Assembly: GCA_963575745.1 (NCBI GenBank)
Contig: CAUYUJ010018704.1
Span: forward strand, 536,804 to 600,803
DNA: 64,000 nucleotides
DNA from: Prorocentrum cordatum
Lineage: Eukaryota > Sar > Dinophyceae > Prorocentrales > Prorocentraceae
Reading direction: 5' to 3'
Shown here: in pieces, positions 1 to 9,330 of the stretch
How positions within the stretch are numbered: the first letter of the stretch is position 1
Layout of the letters: each line of letters starts with the position of its first letter
Program-made: the position numbers and the translations under genes
The notes under the pieces: generated by a model
Databases searched by the model: none
What the model saw: the letters and a program-made list of their open reading frames with translations, nothing else
What the model was told of the DNA's origin: nothing

Positions 1-1
1 C

Positions 2-1439
2 CCGGCGACGGCGCCGCCCCCCGCGCTCTCGGCCCCCGCGCCAGAGCTGCTGGCCGTCGTGCCCGCCAACGGCAGCGCCGTCGCCGTGGAGGCCTTCGAG
101 GTGGTGCTGCGCTTCACGGACATCGTGTGGGTGGGCAGCGGCGGCATCCAGATCGTCGACTGCGGCGCGGACGGCCAGTGCGGTGCCGTCGACCTGCTGG
201 ACGACGCCGCGCTGGTCATCGACGCCACGGACCCCTCGCAGGTCATCCTGGACGTGAACAGTAGCGTCGTGCGCATCTCCCCAGCAACGCAGCTGAGGCC
301 GCTGCGCTTGCACCAGCTAGTGATTCCGGAGGGTGCCTTCGTCGGCCACAACGGCCGCAGTTTTGGTGGGATCCCTGCTGGTGGCCACTTCTTTGAGACA
401 GGGCAGGCACTGGCTCGGCCTACCGGCTGGCGGATCGTCGCGCAGGCGTTCGAGGAGACAGACGCCCTTCTTGACTGGGAGGTGTGCGAGGTAGGCTTCT
501 ACACCTCGTCCGACTGCAGTGGAGCCGCCATCGAGGGCACCCCTGTGGCCAGCAGCGCGTCGGCCAGCCTTTCGCAGGTGGGAGACAGTGGCCTGGCATT
601 TGATGGCAGTTTGGGAACGTGCTGGGTGCACAATGGCAGCGCGCCTTCGGCCTGGCTGGGCCTGCAACTGAAGGACGCCAGCTTCGTCCGATCGCTGCGG
701 GTCATCGGCAATCCTGCGGGAGACGGCGCGGCGCTCACCGCCTTTTACCTGCAGTTCTACTTCGAGGGTAGGTGGCACAACCTGCAGAAACAGGGCTACA
801 GCGAAGATTGCATCGAGGTGGTGCAGGACTACAGTTCCGTCTTCGCGGGTGAGCGCGACACCTCGGAGCCCGCCATTGTCTCCTTGCAGCCAGCGCACGG
901 CTCTTCCAACGTGGCCCCGTCTCAGAGGCTCCAGCTGGTCTTCGATGAGGATGTGAGGTTGGTGGAGGGCACGGACTCCGTTGCCCTGGTGCATGCAGGG
1001 GACGACACCACGTGTGATACGGGCGACGATGCCGTGACGTACCTTGCAACAGTCCTCCCCGAGCTGCTGCAGAATAACGGCACCGTGCCCTGGGTCATGG
1101 CAGCAAACAAGACATTGATCGTCAAACTGCCATGGGTGGACATGTCCACAGGGTACTACTGTCTCCAGGTGAATAAAGGTGCCGTCCTCGACGTCGCGGG
1201 CAACCCGTTCGCGGGGCTCTCTGGCGAGTCGTACAAGTTCTACGTCGACACCGGAGAAGGCGTCATGCCAACCCTGCTGTCGACGGACCCCGCCCCCGGC
1301 ACCGTGCTGATCGGCGGGCGGCAGCAGCGCTTCCGGCTCTTCTTCAGCCAGGCCGTGCAGCTTGCCGACCCCTACCTGTTCCTCACCGTGGGGCAGGTGC
1401 CCGGGGCCCATTCCGCCCACTTCGTGCCCGCCAACGCGA
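2..1439 (+). CDS. Exon 1 (5'-partial) of large surface protein: SbsA-like Ig repeats and discoidin-like domain
   Basis: The frame is open from base 2, so the true start lies left of the window. Counting from the codon at 59, residues 1-115 resemble an SbsA-type (Big_5) Ig-like repeat, 130-260 a discoidin (F5/8 C)-like module with a typical core around AFDGSLGTCWVHN, 268-398 a second Ig-like repeat starting PAIVSLQPAHGSSNVAPS, and from 402 a third one starts. Several N-glycosylation sequons and Cys pairs fit an extracellular protein. Such modular giant proteins are common in dinoflagellates; the ligand is unknown. The reading frame turns into low-complexity sequence after about 1440. A GT at 1440-1441 is the likely donor, leaving one base of a split codon. 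The family call rests on motif shape only. Confidence 0.72.
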
Positions 1440-1861
1440 GTGCAGACGCCAGCCCGAAGAGGAAGAAGCGGCCTCGGCCCAAACTTCCGGCGCTCCGCGC
1501 GGAGCCCCTGGATCTGCCTTGGGCCCCGCACTCCGCGCGCCGCCCCCTCGGCGCGCTCGCTCCGCGCGCCAGGAGGGGGGGGGGCCCAGCGCCGATCCCA
1601 GGAGCCGGCGCTGAGCCTCTGAAAGTTTATGCTCAGCGGGCGCACACCGGCACACTAGAGCTATGTGTCCTCCTTGGAGGCGAGCGTCCGACCCGAGCAC
1701 ATAGTGTGACCATCGTGTAGTATACAGGTTCCCGAACGGTGCGGCCCGGAAGCCCCTGGCCGCCGAGCATGTGACACAAGATTTCTCGGCGCGAGCGTCG
1801 CCCCCTTGGAGGCGACGCGCACATAGCATTAGTATGTTTGGGTGGCGCCGAGCTTGTGCAG
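1440..1861 (+). other. Intron 1 of the 5' gene
   Basis: Coding character stops near 1440 and resumes near 1880. The proposed acceptor is the AG at 1860-1861, which keeps the downstream frame. The intron holds a G-rich run (1575-1586) and an inverted arrangement in which CTATGTG and a CCTTGGAGGCGA block recur near 1660 and 1810. The ends were chosen by frame continuity and are uncertain. Confidence 0.5.
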
Positions 1862-2430
1862 TTTTCTTTTCTTCTGTCATTGGCAACCACACCGTGACCG
1901 TCAACATCACCTCCGCAGACATTGCTGGCTCTGTGGTCACGCTCGTGCTCGGGACGGGGCTGACGCCAGGCTACCAGTACGCCCTCCAGATGCCAGCGAT
2001 TGCTCTGGCGGGCCTGCCAGAGGTGAGCACGAGCACCATCCTCGGGACCACTGCGCTGGTGCCGACGCCCTTTGAGGGCGTCTCTGGCGACGAAGTGGCC
2101 TGGCACGTCATCGAGGACCCAGCCCGGGTGTACGACCACCGCGCCCAGACGCCCACCACATCGTACGCCAACGCGGCGCAGGAGACGGCAGCGCCGCTGT
2201 CCGAGGCGCCCCCTGCGGCGTACCACGCGCACCTGGTGGCTCGCCAGCTCGAGCTCGGCAACGCGACGGGTACCTCGGACAACGCGACGAACGTCTCGGT
2301 CGTCGCCGTGGGGGTGGGCCAGGCCCGCGCTGCTCTCGGCGCCAGCCACTGGCTGCGGGCCGCCACCGACTTCGGCTCCGCGGCTGCGGAGGTGGGCCTG
2401 CTCGTGGCGCCCCAGAACTCGCCCGCCCAG
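1862..2430 (+). CDS. Exon 2 of the large surface protein
   Basis: It completes the third SbsA-like repeat (core TVNITSADIAGSVVTLVLGT, then a GLTPGYQYALQMP strand) and continues into a region with several Asn-X-Ser/Thr sequons. The frame is coherent up to APQNSPAQ, where CAG is followed by GT at 2431-2432, a canonical phase-0 donor. The exact 5' end is uncertain because the first codons after the proposed acceptor are Phe/Ser-rich and may still be intron. Confidence 0.65.
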
Positions 2431-2800
2431 GTTCACCAGCCTGAAACACATCCTTGCCCCTGTGACTGGCACCGTCCTATCTCGATGCCGACGTTCGGGA
2501 AGATCAGCGGTAGGCCCCCGACGGCGAAACCGTACATTCCTGGGCGATGCACACCATCTAAGCCTATCCTTGCCTTGTGGTTGGTTTTCGGGTCGCAGTT
2601 CGCCTCTCCGGCGGCCGTTCGGGACGGCCCCGGCACCCCTGGAACGCTCTCGGCGAGGCGCAGCTGCTGCAACGCATCCGGAAGCTGTCTGGCCGCCGAG
2701 ACACGGCGAACACGCCCGACGGCGCATCCCCAATATATTGCCATCGCCTTTCGGCGTGCCGATCTTCGGGGCGGGGACGCGTTCGCGGCTGGCTATGGAG
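2431..2800 (+). other. Intron 2 of the 5' gene
   Basis: It begins GTTCACC and ends ATGGAG just before the codons VLATRPELLVV, giving a phase-0 intron of 370 bp. I recognise no repeat from the rest of the window in it. Ends are inferred from frame continuity. Confidence 0.5.
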
Positions 2801-2953
2801 GTGCTGGCCACCCGACCCGAGCTCCTGGTGGTCTCGGCGGGCCAGGCCGGACACCTCCCCGGCCTCTGGCTGGAGGACGATGGCGCGGAGGAGCTCCGCG
2901 TGCAGGTCGTCGTGGAGCCCGCGGGGGAGCTGGCGATCCTGCCGAGCGCCTGG
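2801..2953 (+). CDS. Exon 3 of the large surface protein
   Basis: A short exon of about 51 codons, coherent from VLATRPELLVVSAGQ to LAILPSAW. It is rich in alternating hydrophobic residues, as in beta-sandwich repeats. Its 3' end lies in a 17-bp sequence (2954-2970) that occurs again at 3346-3362 on the far side of the next intron, so the exact splice point inside the repeat cannot be fixed. Any choice within the 17 bp gives the same joined protein. Confidence 0.55.
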
Positions 2954-3345
2954 GAGAGCCAGGGCGTCGAGCACGTCCCCAGACCTCCTCGCGCTGTGAC
3001 AAAAATCACGACGGGCGGTTTGTCGCTAGGTTCGGCCTCTGGGGGCCCTGCCGGGCCCCAGGACCGTCAAAAACGACTCGGGACGAAAGACCGGCCCCGG
3101 GGAAGGTGTCCAGACCTCTGGGGTCGACGTCGCGGAAAAAGCACGACGTCGGGGGTCTGGGTCAGGCGATCGCAGACATGGATCAAGGGGGCGTGGATTA
3201 GCGCCGGGTGGGACATCGTGAATTTCTGCCGCCGAGCGAGGCGGTAGTTGCCGCATGTTTGGGGAGGGCACCTCCCCCGACCCATGGGTCTGGCGACCGC
3301 GCGCCAAATCCATGGATCGCTAATCCATGTGTGCGCGCCTCCGAG
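2954..3345 (+). other. Intron 3, bounded by a 17-bp direct repeat and carrying element A1
   Basis: The 17-bp sequence GAGAGCCAGGGCGTCGA is present at 2954-2970 and 3346-3362, in the same reading phase. If the intron is placed as GA...AG, it runs 2954-3345 (392 bp). GA donors are known in dinoflagellates. Most of the interior is a copy of the family A hairpin element (2978-3161); the rest (3180-3340) includes two GGATTAGC/GGATCGCTAATCC-like inverted segments. It looks like an insertion that is now spliced out. Confidence 0.55.
2978..3161 (+). mobile_element. Family A hairpin element, copy A1 (in intron 3)
   Basis: It starts CCCAGACCTCCTCGCG and ends GGGGGTCTGGG, giving an inverted terminal repeat of about 11 bp with one mismatch. 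The interior matches the other copies (ACGACGGG, TTCGGCCTCTGGGGG, GTCAAAAACGACTCGGGA, CCAGACCTCTGGGGTCGACG). The stem next to the right end here is GACGTCGCGG/GCACGACGTC, less perfect than in A4. No coding capacity. Confidence 0.7.
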
Positions 3346-3786
3346 GAGAGCCAGGGCGTCGAAAACGTCAGCCACACCGTGCAGGTCTCACCAGACTATG
3401 GGTCGCTCGGGCAGGGCGACGCCTCGGTGCTCTCCGGCCGCGACCTCGCGGCGGCGGCCCTGTCCTTCGCGGGCCCCGCGGCGTCGGTCGCCGCGGCGCT
3501 CTCGAACCTGACGTACCGGGCCCCGAGCGGCTTCTCGGGCCACGCCCTGCTGCGCATCCAGGTCAAGGACGGCCCGTTCCTCGCGGAGGGCAACCTCGCC
3601 GTGCGCGTGCGGCCCGCGGACGCGCCGCTGCGGGTCCGCAGCCGGGGCCGCGGGCAGCGCGCGGCGGAGGCTGCTGCGGGCAGGCTGCAGAGCCTGGCCG
3701 CGGCGGGCTGCGCATGGCACGTCCAGGACGGCGCGGCCTCCGACTCTGCCGAGTACCTGCTCAGCGTGCTCTCGGTGCACCCGCAG
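3346..3786 (+). CDS. Exon 4 of the large surface protein: cadherin-like repeat
   Basis: It reads ESQGVENVSHTVQVSPDYG and then a pattern typical of cadherin-like repeats of giant surface proteins (AAALSNLTYRAPSGFSGHAL, then IQVKDGPF). It ends LLSVLSVHPQ, where CAG is followed by GT at 3787-3788, a phase-0 donor. It must lie outside the cell if the protein is secreted or membrane-anchored. Frame and composition fit exons 3 and 5. The repeat family is inferred from the motif, not from a profile search. Confidence 0.65.
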
Positions 3787-4189
3787 GTGGGAGCCGGGCG
3801 CCTTGGCATCGCTCGGACGGGTGCATTTTTTGCTCGGCGAGGGCCACCGAGGAGCCTCCTCGACCAACGAGCAAAACAAACACGCACGAAACCGACAAAG
3901 GCACGGGAAATGGACGTCCGAGCGACGGCGAGGGTCGGGGCGGGCTGGGGCGGCCCAGCACCGGCCTCTCGGCCAGCAGAGGGGGGTCGAGGCAGGGGGG
4001 GGGAGCCCCCCCCTCGTCGCCCTTGCTTTCCAGGCGCGGCTCGGATATATAGCTGGTCGGTCTCGACCCTGGGAGGGGTCTGGGCACCGACTCTGAGAGC
4101 AGATTTGCCCTCGACCCCCCTCCCCCCCTCCTATCCGATTATCTCGGGACCCATCCAGCACAGACCCCCGGTCGCTTCCAGCCCCGAAG
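3787..4189 (+). other. Intron 4, carrying MITE B1
   Basis: Donor GTGGGAG at 3787 and acceptor CCCCGAAG at 4182-4189 give a phase-0 intron of 403 bp and join ...SVHPQ to ASCSNFTADLC... A family B inverted-repeat element fills 3803-3929. The remainder contains G- and C-homopolymer runs. Confidence 0.55.
3803..3929 (+). mobile_element. Family B MITE, copy B1 (in intron 4)
   Basis: It begins TTGGCATCGCTCGGACG and ends CGTCCGAGCGACGGC, so the two ends are inverted repeats of about 14 bp. The interior shares CGGCGAGG..CC..CGAGGAGC and CACGCACGAAACCGA with copies B2 and B3. 127 bp, non-coding. Confidence 0.72.
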
Positions 4190-5227
4190 GCCTCGTGCAG
4201 TAACTTCACCGCCGACCTCTGCGTCGGCTCGGGCCTGGACGGCGGCTGCCTGTCCGCGCGCGCGCCGGAGTCGTCGTCGCCCGCGTACGTCGGGGCGGGG
4301 GAGGGAGACCTCAGCCGGGTGCTGGTGATGAGGGTCTCCGGCCTTGCCTTGCTGAACCATCACCTGAGGAACTCGATACTGTGGCAGCCCTGCCCGTGCG
4401 CGAACGGAGAGCTCCGTTGCGCGATTCCTGTGCGTGTCTCGGTGGAGAGGGCCTCTCAGACAACGGGCCGCAGAAACGAGTCTGCCAGCGCTGTCTGCGA
4501 CATCAGCGTGGTGGTTCCATTAAGCGTTACGGTTGACGTGCGCGGCTCTTACCTGTCCACGCCTGAGGACCAGGCGCTCGAACTGGGAAGCTTGCTGCGC
4601 ATCCAGGGCAGCTCACCTGGCGCTGGCGTTGTGATGACACTCTCTGCCCGCGAAGGTACCGTCAGCGGCGTCACTTCGTCGTCGAGCCTCGTACTTCGAG
4701 GGACTTCCGTGACAGAGCTAGCAGAGGTTGTGCGGCAACAAGGGGCGTGGTACATCCCGCCGCTCGACTTTCATGGCGTCGACGAGCTGGAGGTCACAGT
4801 GGAGGCGATGGTGGCAGAGTACCAGGCCGCGGCCCAGGAGACCGTCGCCAACCTCAGCAGGATCTCCAATGCCACCGGGGAGGAGATCTCGGACGATACC
4901 CACTGGTATGGAATTCACACCGCGCAGGCGAGCCTGGGCACCTACGCCGTCATCAACTCCAGCCGGGGGGCCGACCTCCGCCTGGTGTTGGCCCAGCACT
5001 TTCGCCTCGAGGTCCACGTGGCCCCCGTCGGCGACGCGCCGGCGCTGGCGTTCTCGCACGCGGCGGGCAGCGGCGCTTTCGAGGTGACCGCGGGCGCGGA
5101 GCACGCCCTGACGCTGAGCATCCGGCACCCCGACGTCGGCGAAGAGGACAGTGTTCGTGTGCGCATCTTCGTGCCCTTCGGCGAGCTGGCGTTCGGGCGG
5201 CTCGACGCGGAGATCGGGGGCGCCGAC
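4190..5227 (+). CDS. Exon 5 of the large surface protein: two cadherin-like repeats
   Basis: The frame is coherent from ASCSNFTADLCVGSGLDGGC to GELAFGRLDAEIGGAD. It holds a repeat with the pattern TPEDQALELGSLL, then a GVVMTLSAREGTVSGV strand, then GAWYIPPLDFHGVDELEV, and the beginning of a second repeat after VAPVGDAPALAF. Sequons (NLSR, NATG, NSSR) and Cys pairs support an extracellular location. The 3' end is uncertain: coding character is lost at a G-run at 5229-5244, and no clean GT donor is visible. The gene must continue further right; the exon at 34.5 kb is a candidate for a later part. Confidence 0.65.
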
Positions 5228-5416
5228 CAGGGGGGGGGGGGGGAGCCGGCGCTCGCCGGGGGAGGCGGTGGACCCAACAAGATCACAGCAGCAGTGCTGG
5301 TTGTAGTGGGAGTAGTGTTGGACTTTTTAGAGGGGAGGAACGTCAGGGTCAAGTTGTAGGCAGCTTGCCTGGCTCACGGGCAAGTCTGTGCACACAGCTG
5401 CTTCACGTCTGCACAG

Positions 5417-5570
5417 TCGGGGCCCTGAAGAAGGAGCCCTTTTCGTTGGGGAGGGGCTCCGTGTTCCTTGAGTGTTTCGCAGCTTGCCTCAGGCGTTCCT
5501 TCTGTCTTCGATCGGGAAATCGAAGTTTAACTTGTGGAAAAAAGGGGGCCTCGTTCCTTATTGTAGTGGC
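5417..5570 (+). mobile_element. Family C element, copy C1 (right end lost)
   Basis: The left end CACAGTCGGGGC and the interior (GGGGAGGGGCTCCGTGTTCC, GGGAAATCGAAGTTTAAC, GTTCCTTATTGTAG) match copies C2 and C3. The right terminal repeat seen in those copies is missing. The 5231-5416 stretch before it holds nothing I recognise. Confidence 0.6.
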
Positions 5571-5674
5571 CTTCGGCCAGTGCCGCCGATCCGGGGCGCT
5601 CCGACTGATGTGATCCTTCTTCGCCCTCGTCCCTCCTCTCTTTTTCCCTCCCTTCCTCTCACTCAGCATTTATC

Positions 5675-6870
5675 GAAGACGCCTACGGCGAATCACCGCC
5701 GCCCCCTGCCTTTTTGGAAGCGCCTATGTGGCCGAACGTTGAGGCCAGACCTGCCAAGCTATCGGACCACGTGTTCCCCGAATCGGTTTGGAAAGCCTTC
5801 GGGGAACACGTGGGCATCTTGAAGGTCATCTTGGCCGTCTTGGAGGCCTCTTGGGCAAGCTTTGGGCGATCTTTGGGGCTTTTTGGGCCGTCTCGGGCCA
5901 GCTTCGAGCCAACTTCGGCCATCTTGGTGGGTTCCTGGCACGTCTGAAGCCGTCGGAAGCCGTTTGGGGGGCCTCTATGGGCCGACTTGGGGCCCGCTTG
6001 GAATGCTCCAGGGCCGTCTTGGAGGCCATCTTGGGCGTCTGGGAGGCCATCTTGGGCGTGTTGGAGGCCTCTTGGGCCCTCTTGGGGCCCTCTAGGGGCC
6101 ATCTTGGAGGCCACTTGGGCCATCATGGGGCTCTCTTGGGGGCCTCTTGGGCGATCTTGGGGGCTTCTTGGGCCGTCTCGAGCCGTCGGAGAGCCGAAAA
6201 GGCGCAAATGCCAGAATCCTTCAAAAACCAAGGAAAAATCAATGATTTTGGCCTCTTCGGACTCTCCTGGAGGACCTCTTGGAGGCCTCTTGGGCCGTCT
6301 GGGAGGCCTCTGGGGGGCCTCTTGGGCCGTCTTGGGCCGTCTTGGACTCTCTTGGGCCGTTTTGGAGGCCGTCTTGGACCATCTCGGGCGGACTTGGAGG
6401 CCATCTTGGGCCATCTTCGCGATTTTTTGAGGATGTCCCGAGCGAAACGGCCGTTTTTTGGAGGATTGTTTTCCGGATTGAGGTCCTTTCGGCTTCCTCC
6501 CGGGACCCCGGCGGGACGGGCCGGAGCCCACTGGAGAGTTCTTTTAGAAAAAGAACCAAAACCAAAACCAGCTCATCCAGCACGCCGTGCACCCCTGCAA
6601 GCAGGGGGCGGCGGATCCAGTGGCCGTCGGCCTATCCCGCCACCGTGCGTGGGTGGTGGGTCAGAGGCCTCATGGATGCTGGTTGGGATCTCGTGGTTGG
6701 CTGGGACTTCTGGGGGCCTCTTGGGCGCCTCTTGGGGCTTCTTGGGGGCCTCTTGGGCCTCTTGGGGCCACTAGAGGGCCTCTTGGGGGTCTCTTGGGAG
6801 CCTCTTGGGGCTTCTTGGGGGCCTCTTCTGCGCCCCTTGGGGCCTCTTGGAGGCCTCCTCGGAGCCTCTT
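5675..6870 (+). repeat. Composite repeat G1: head, TTGGGC array, tail
   Basis: A head of about 150 bp (starts TATCGAAGACGCCTACGGCG, ends with the stem GTGTTCCCCGAA/TTCGGGGAACAC) is followed by a degenerate array of 10-12 bp units of the type GGCCTCTTGGGC and GGCCGTCTTGGA (5810-6190), an AT-richer spacer of about 80 bp (6195-6275, contains ATCAATGATTTTGG), more array (6276-6420), and a tail containing CCCGCCACCGTGCGTGGGTG (6638) and another short array (6700-6870). The same order of parts occurs in G2. Long open frames here come from the repeat and are unlikely to be genes. Confidence 0.75.
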
Positions 6871-7228
6871 GGTGCGGGAGGGGTGGTACTCGAGTTCGGA
6901 ACCCCCTCGGAGGCCACGATCCTTGTGAGGGGTGTCAAAAAACGCATCCGCCGGAAACTCGCACCCCCCCCCCACCCCACCCCCCCTTCCCCGGCAGAGC
7001 CACCCCGGCAACCCCCCCAGAGGCTGAGGCTCAGCCTCGAGGCTGTAGCTGAGACTCCTTGAAACTCACACGCCGGATCGGCGGATTTAGGGTTCCTTTG
7101 GTCAACGCCCCGTCTGTGTGTGTGTGTGTGCTCTCCGCTGGGCCGGGGCTGCCCCGCCGCGCTCGGGGAGCGTGCAGGCCTCGCTGCCAGAGGGGGGGGC
7201 CCACCGCCGATCGAGCGGCGTTGCATCT

Positions 7229-7377
7229 CTCAGGAGGGGAAAAAACACACAGACACAATTAATCGGCGATTCCCAGAAAATATGGGAAAATATGGGAAGT
7301 GGGGGGGAAGACAGAAACCTAGAAAATATGGGAAAATATTGGGGATATTTTTATTTGTGTGTATTTATTTGTGTGTT
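7229..7377 (+). mobile_element. Family D AT-rich element, copy D1
   Basis: An AT-rich island of about 150 bp starts CAGGAGGGGAAAAAACACAC and ends ATTTGTGTGTATTTATTTGT plus GTG. Its centre repeats AGAAAATATGGGAAAATATG. The ACACACAGACACAAT start and ATTTGTGTGT end form a loose inverted repeat. Copy D2 at 41424-41574 is very similar. A short (TG)n lies upstream at 7115-7131. Confidence 0.6.
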
Positions 7378-7437
7378 CCAGTTCCCCTTCAATCTCGCCG
7401 ATTCCAGGGCAGCGCTTCCCTGCCTGGGCCAGTAGCC

Positions 7438-7633
7438 TTGAGTCGGGCGCGTCCCCCTACAGGGGGACTTTCGACGAAAAATGCACCATACCCCGAAAAA
7501 ATGCTCCAAAAAGGCAAACACATGCTCAAACAATAGTCCCCAGACGATTTTTGGACAACTGTTTGTTATTATTTTGGGGGTATGTCTTATTTCTCGTCGA
7601 AAATCCCCCTGTAGGGGGGCACGCCCGACTTAA
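7438..7633 (+). mobile_element. Family E TIR element, copy E1, with 8-bp TSD
   Basis: The terminal inverted repeat is about 40 bp: left TTGAGTCGGGCGCGTCCCCC, right end reads in reverse complement TTAAGTCGGGCGTGCCCCCC, both continuing through a TACAGGGGGA..TTTCGACGA block. The element is flanked by CAGTAGCC at 7430-7437 and 7634-7641, a perfect 8-bp target-site duplication. The interior is AT-rich and non-coding. Confidence 0.85.
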
Positions 7634-7641
7634 CAGTAGCC

Positions 7642-8727
7642 CCCTGTCCCAGAGCTCCGGCGTCGTGTTCGTTTCTGTTTCACAGCATGGCTCCCCAGAG
7701 GTCTGGAGCCCTTTCCGAGGACGTTTTTTTTTTCCAATCAGGGTACACCGCCGCGTCAGAAGTGTCGTGCGGTCTGCGCGCAAGACGACTGACGGCTGGC
7801 GGGGTAAGCGGAGTGGGCGGAGTAGAAACTATTCCGCGCGGACACGTATCCAGCCCCATGTTTCATGATAGACTGGGCGTAGTAATTTCCGATCCCGTTG
7901 TGAAGTGAGGGTGGCCACGTACCTCGTGGGAGTGCAAGGGGTATCTGCCCACGTTCGGAAGTTTCAGAGAGGGTCGGATATTCGAGCACACAACAGCAAC
8001 CGAATGAGCTTTCGCAGCAGCAGTGTAGTGTTCTGTTTGACGGTGCCAGGGCCCTGTATGGCAAGAACAAGCCCACAAACACAATAGTCTGGTCGTCTGG
8101 CTATGCGCAAGGCAAACCTATTATTGTGGTCGCGTTTCATGAGCCGTGTTCTGTTTCGGAGTTCTCGTCTAGTAAGAACGCTAGCGTAGAAGAACGCCTC
8201 GGAGAGGATCGTATGTGCGATCGTCGTATACCCAGAATCGCTTTCTCGCATCGTTCTCTTCTTGCTGCTCCTTCTCAAGAACGCCTTCTTGTGTGATCAC
8301 GTCTTGCTTTCCTCGGTGTAGACGATGTCGAAGCGCCGGAACAGAACACGCCGGGTCGGCGGCACCGGCCAGTGCCGCCGACCCTGAACGACGACCCCCA
8401 CGATGGAAGAGGCAGCAGTCGGGAAGGTCGGGATCAGACCAAGAGGGCCCAAGAGGCTGCACGAGGCCCCGAAGATGCACCCAAGAGCCCCCCGCGGAAG
8501 TTCTGGGGGTTTCTCTGGGGGAGCCTTTTGGGAGACTCCGGGGGCCTCCTGACGGTTCCCTGGGGGCGCCTTGGGGCCGCGTGGGGGTTTCCGCGGGGAC
8601 TCTTGGGCCTTGGGCCCCCCCGGTGGGGGATGGCACTTCATCTCAACTACGGGGTTGTTCAATTTCGCTTAGGCTGCTTCCTTTTGGCTGGCGCGCTCAA
8701 TGGGGACGGCCCAGGGAAAGGGGGGGA
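7642..8727. other. No gene recognised
   Basis: The lower-GC sequence at 7830-8330 might be untranslated or intronic. A perfect inverted repeat GTCGGCGGCAC/GTGCCGCCGAC lies near 8360-8387. A short TTGGGG/CCTCTTGGGA-type stretch is present at about 8500-8620. No coherent frame, no RNA gene seen. Confidence 0.4.
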
Positions 8728-8860
8728 GCGGCGACGGCGACGACGACGGCGACGGCGACGGCGAAGACGACGGCGACGACGACGACGGCGACGACGACCG
8801 CGACGGCGACGACGACGACGATGACGACGACAACGATGGCGACGACGACGACGACGGCGG
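8728..8860 (+). repeat. (GAC/GGC)n triplet tract
   Basis: An interrupted GAC and GGC triplet run. Read in one + frame it gives poly-Asp/Gly, in others poly-Thr or poly-Arg; there is no sign that it is translated. Confidence 0.85.
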
Positions 8861-8946
8861 GTCAACCGGAATAGCTTCTCGCACACGCCGACAGGGTCGG
8901 CGGATTTATTCGCTACGCGAGGAGGTCAGGAGTCGTCCCTCCTCAG

Positions 8947-9126
8947 GAGATGGACGGGGAATGGGGGGAGATCTCCGAGTTCTCGACGAGCGACGAGGTC
9001 GACGAGGAGTTCGAGGCCGCGCTCGGACTAGGCGGCAAGGATTGGGAGAGGAAAAGCAAAGAGCGATCCCCTACCATTGACCGGCACGTGCTCGGCAGCC
9101 GTGGGGCGTCTACCAAGCAGTCTTGA
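8947..9126 (+). CDS. Possible exon of an unrecognised acidic protein
   Basis: After a pyrimidine-rich acceptor-like CCTCCTCAG (8938-8946) a coherent frame reads EMDGEWGEISEFSTSDEVDE and continues EFEAALGLGGKDWERKSKER to GASTKQS before a stop at 9124. Its balanced composition differs from the low-complexity sequence around it. It could be an exon, a terminal coding piece or chance. A second pyrimidine tract plus AG follows at 9135-9148. The function is not recognisable. Confidence 0.35.
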   Translation, partial: EMDGEWGEISEFSTSDEVDEEFEAALGLGGKDWERKSKERSPTIDRHVLGSRGASTKQS

Positions 9127-9218
9127 CCTGTTCGATTCTTTCCCCAGGTGCGTTTGCTAGAGGGCGTTGCCGTCAGGGGTGCTTCTTCTGAGGGTGTTTT
9201 TTTTCTGTCTTCTTCCAG

Positions 9219-9330
9219 GAGCGCCACGGGGAGTGGCCCAGCGTCGTTGTCCACAGGCCGACTGCGAGGGTGTACACGATCGCCGGCACCGTCGCGGCCC
9301 TGAGGCGAGAGCCAGGGAGTTCGGGGATTG
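9219..9330 (+). CDS. Possible exon of an unrecognised protein
   Basis: A strong acceptor (eight T residues, then CTGTCTTCTTCCAG, ending at 9218) precedes the frame ERHGEWPSVVVHRPTARVYT, IAGTVAALRRE. The frame stays open to about 9530, but a coherent look is lost after about 9330. It may belong with the piece at 8947-9126 (both contain GEW) but the two do not join cleanly in frame. No family recognised. Confidence 0.35.

Noticed and set aside
317-1645. 442-codon - strand frame opposite exon 1
   Set aside because: A shadow of the + strand coding exon; Arg/Gly/His-rich without motifs.
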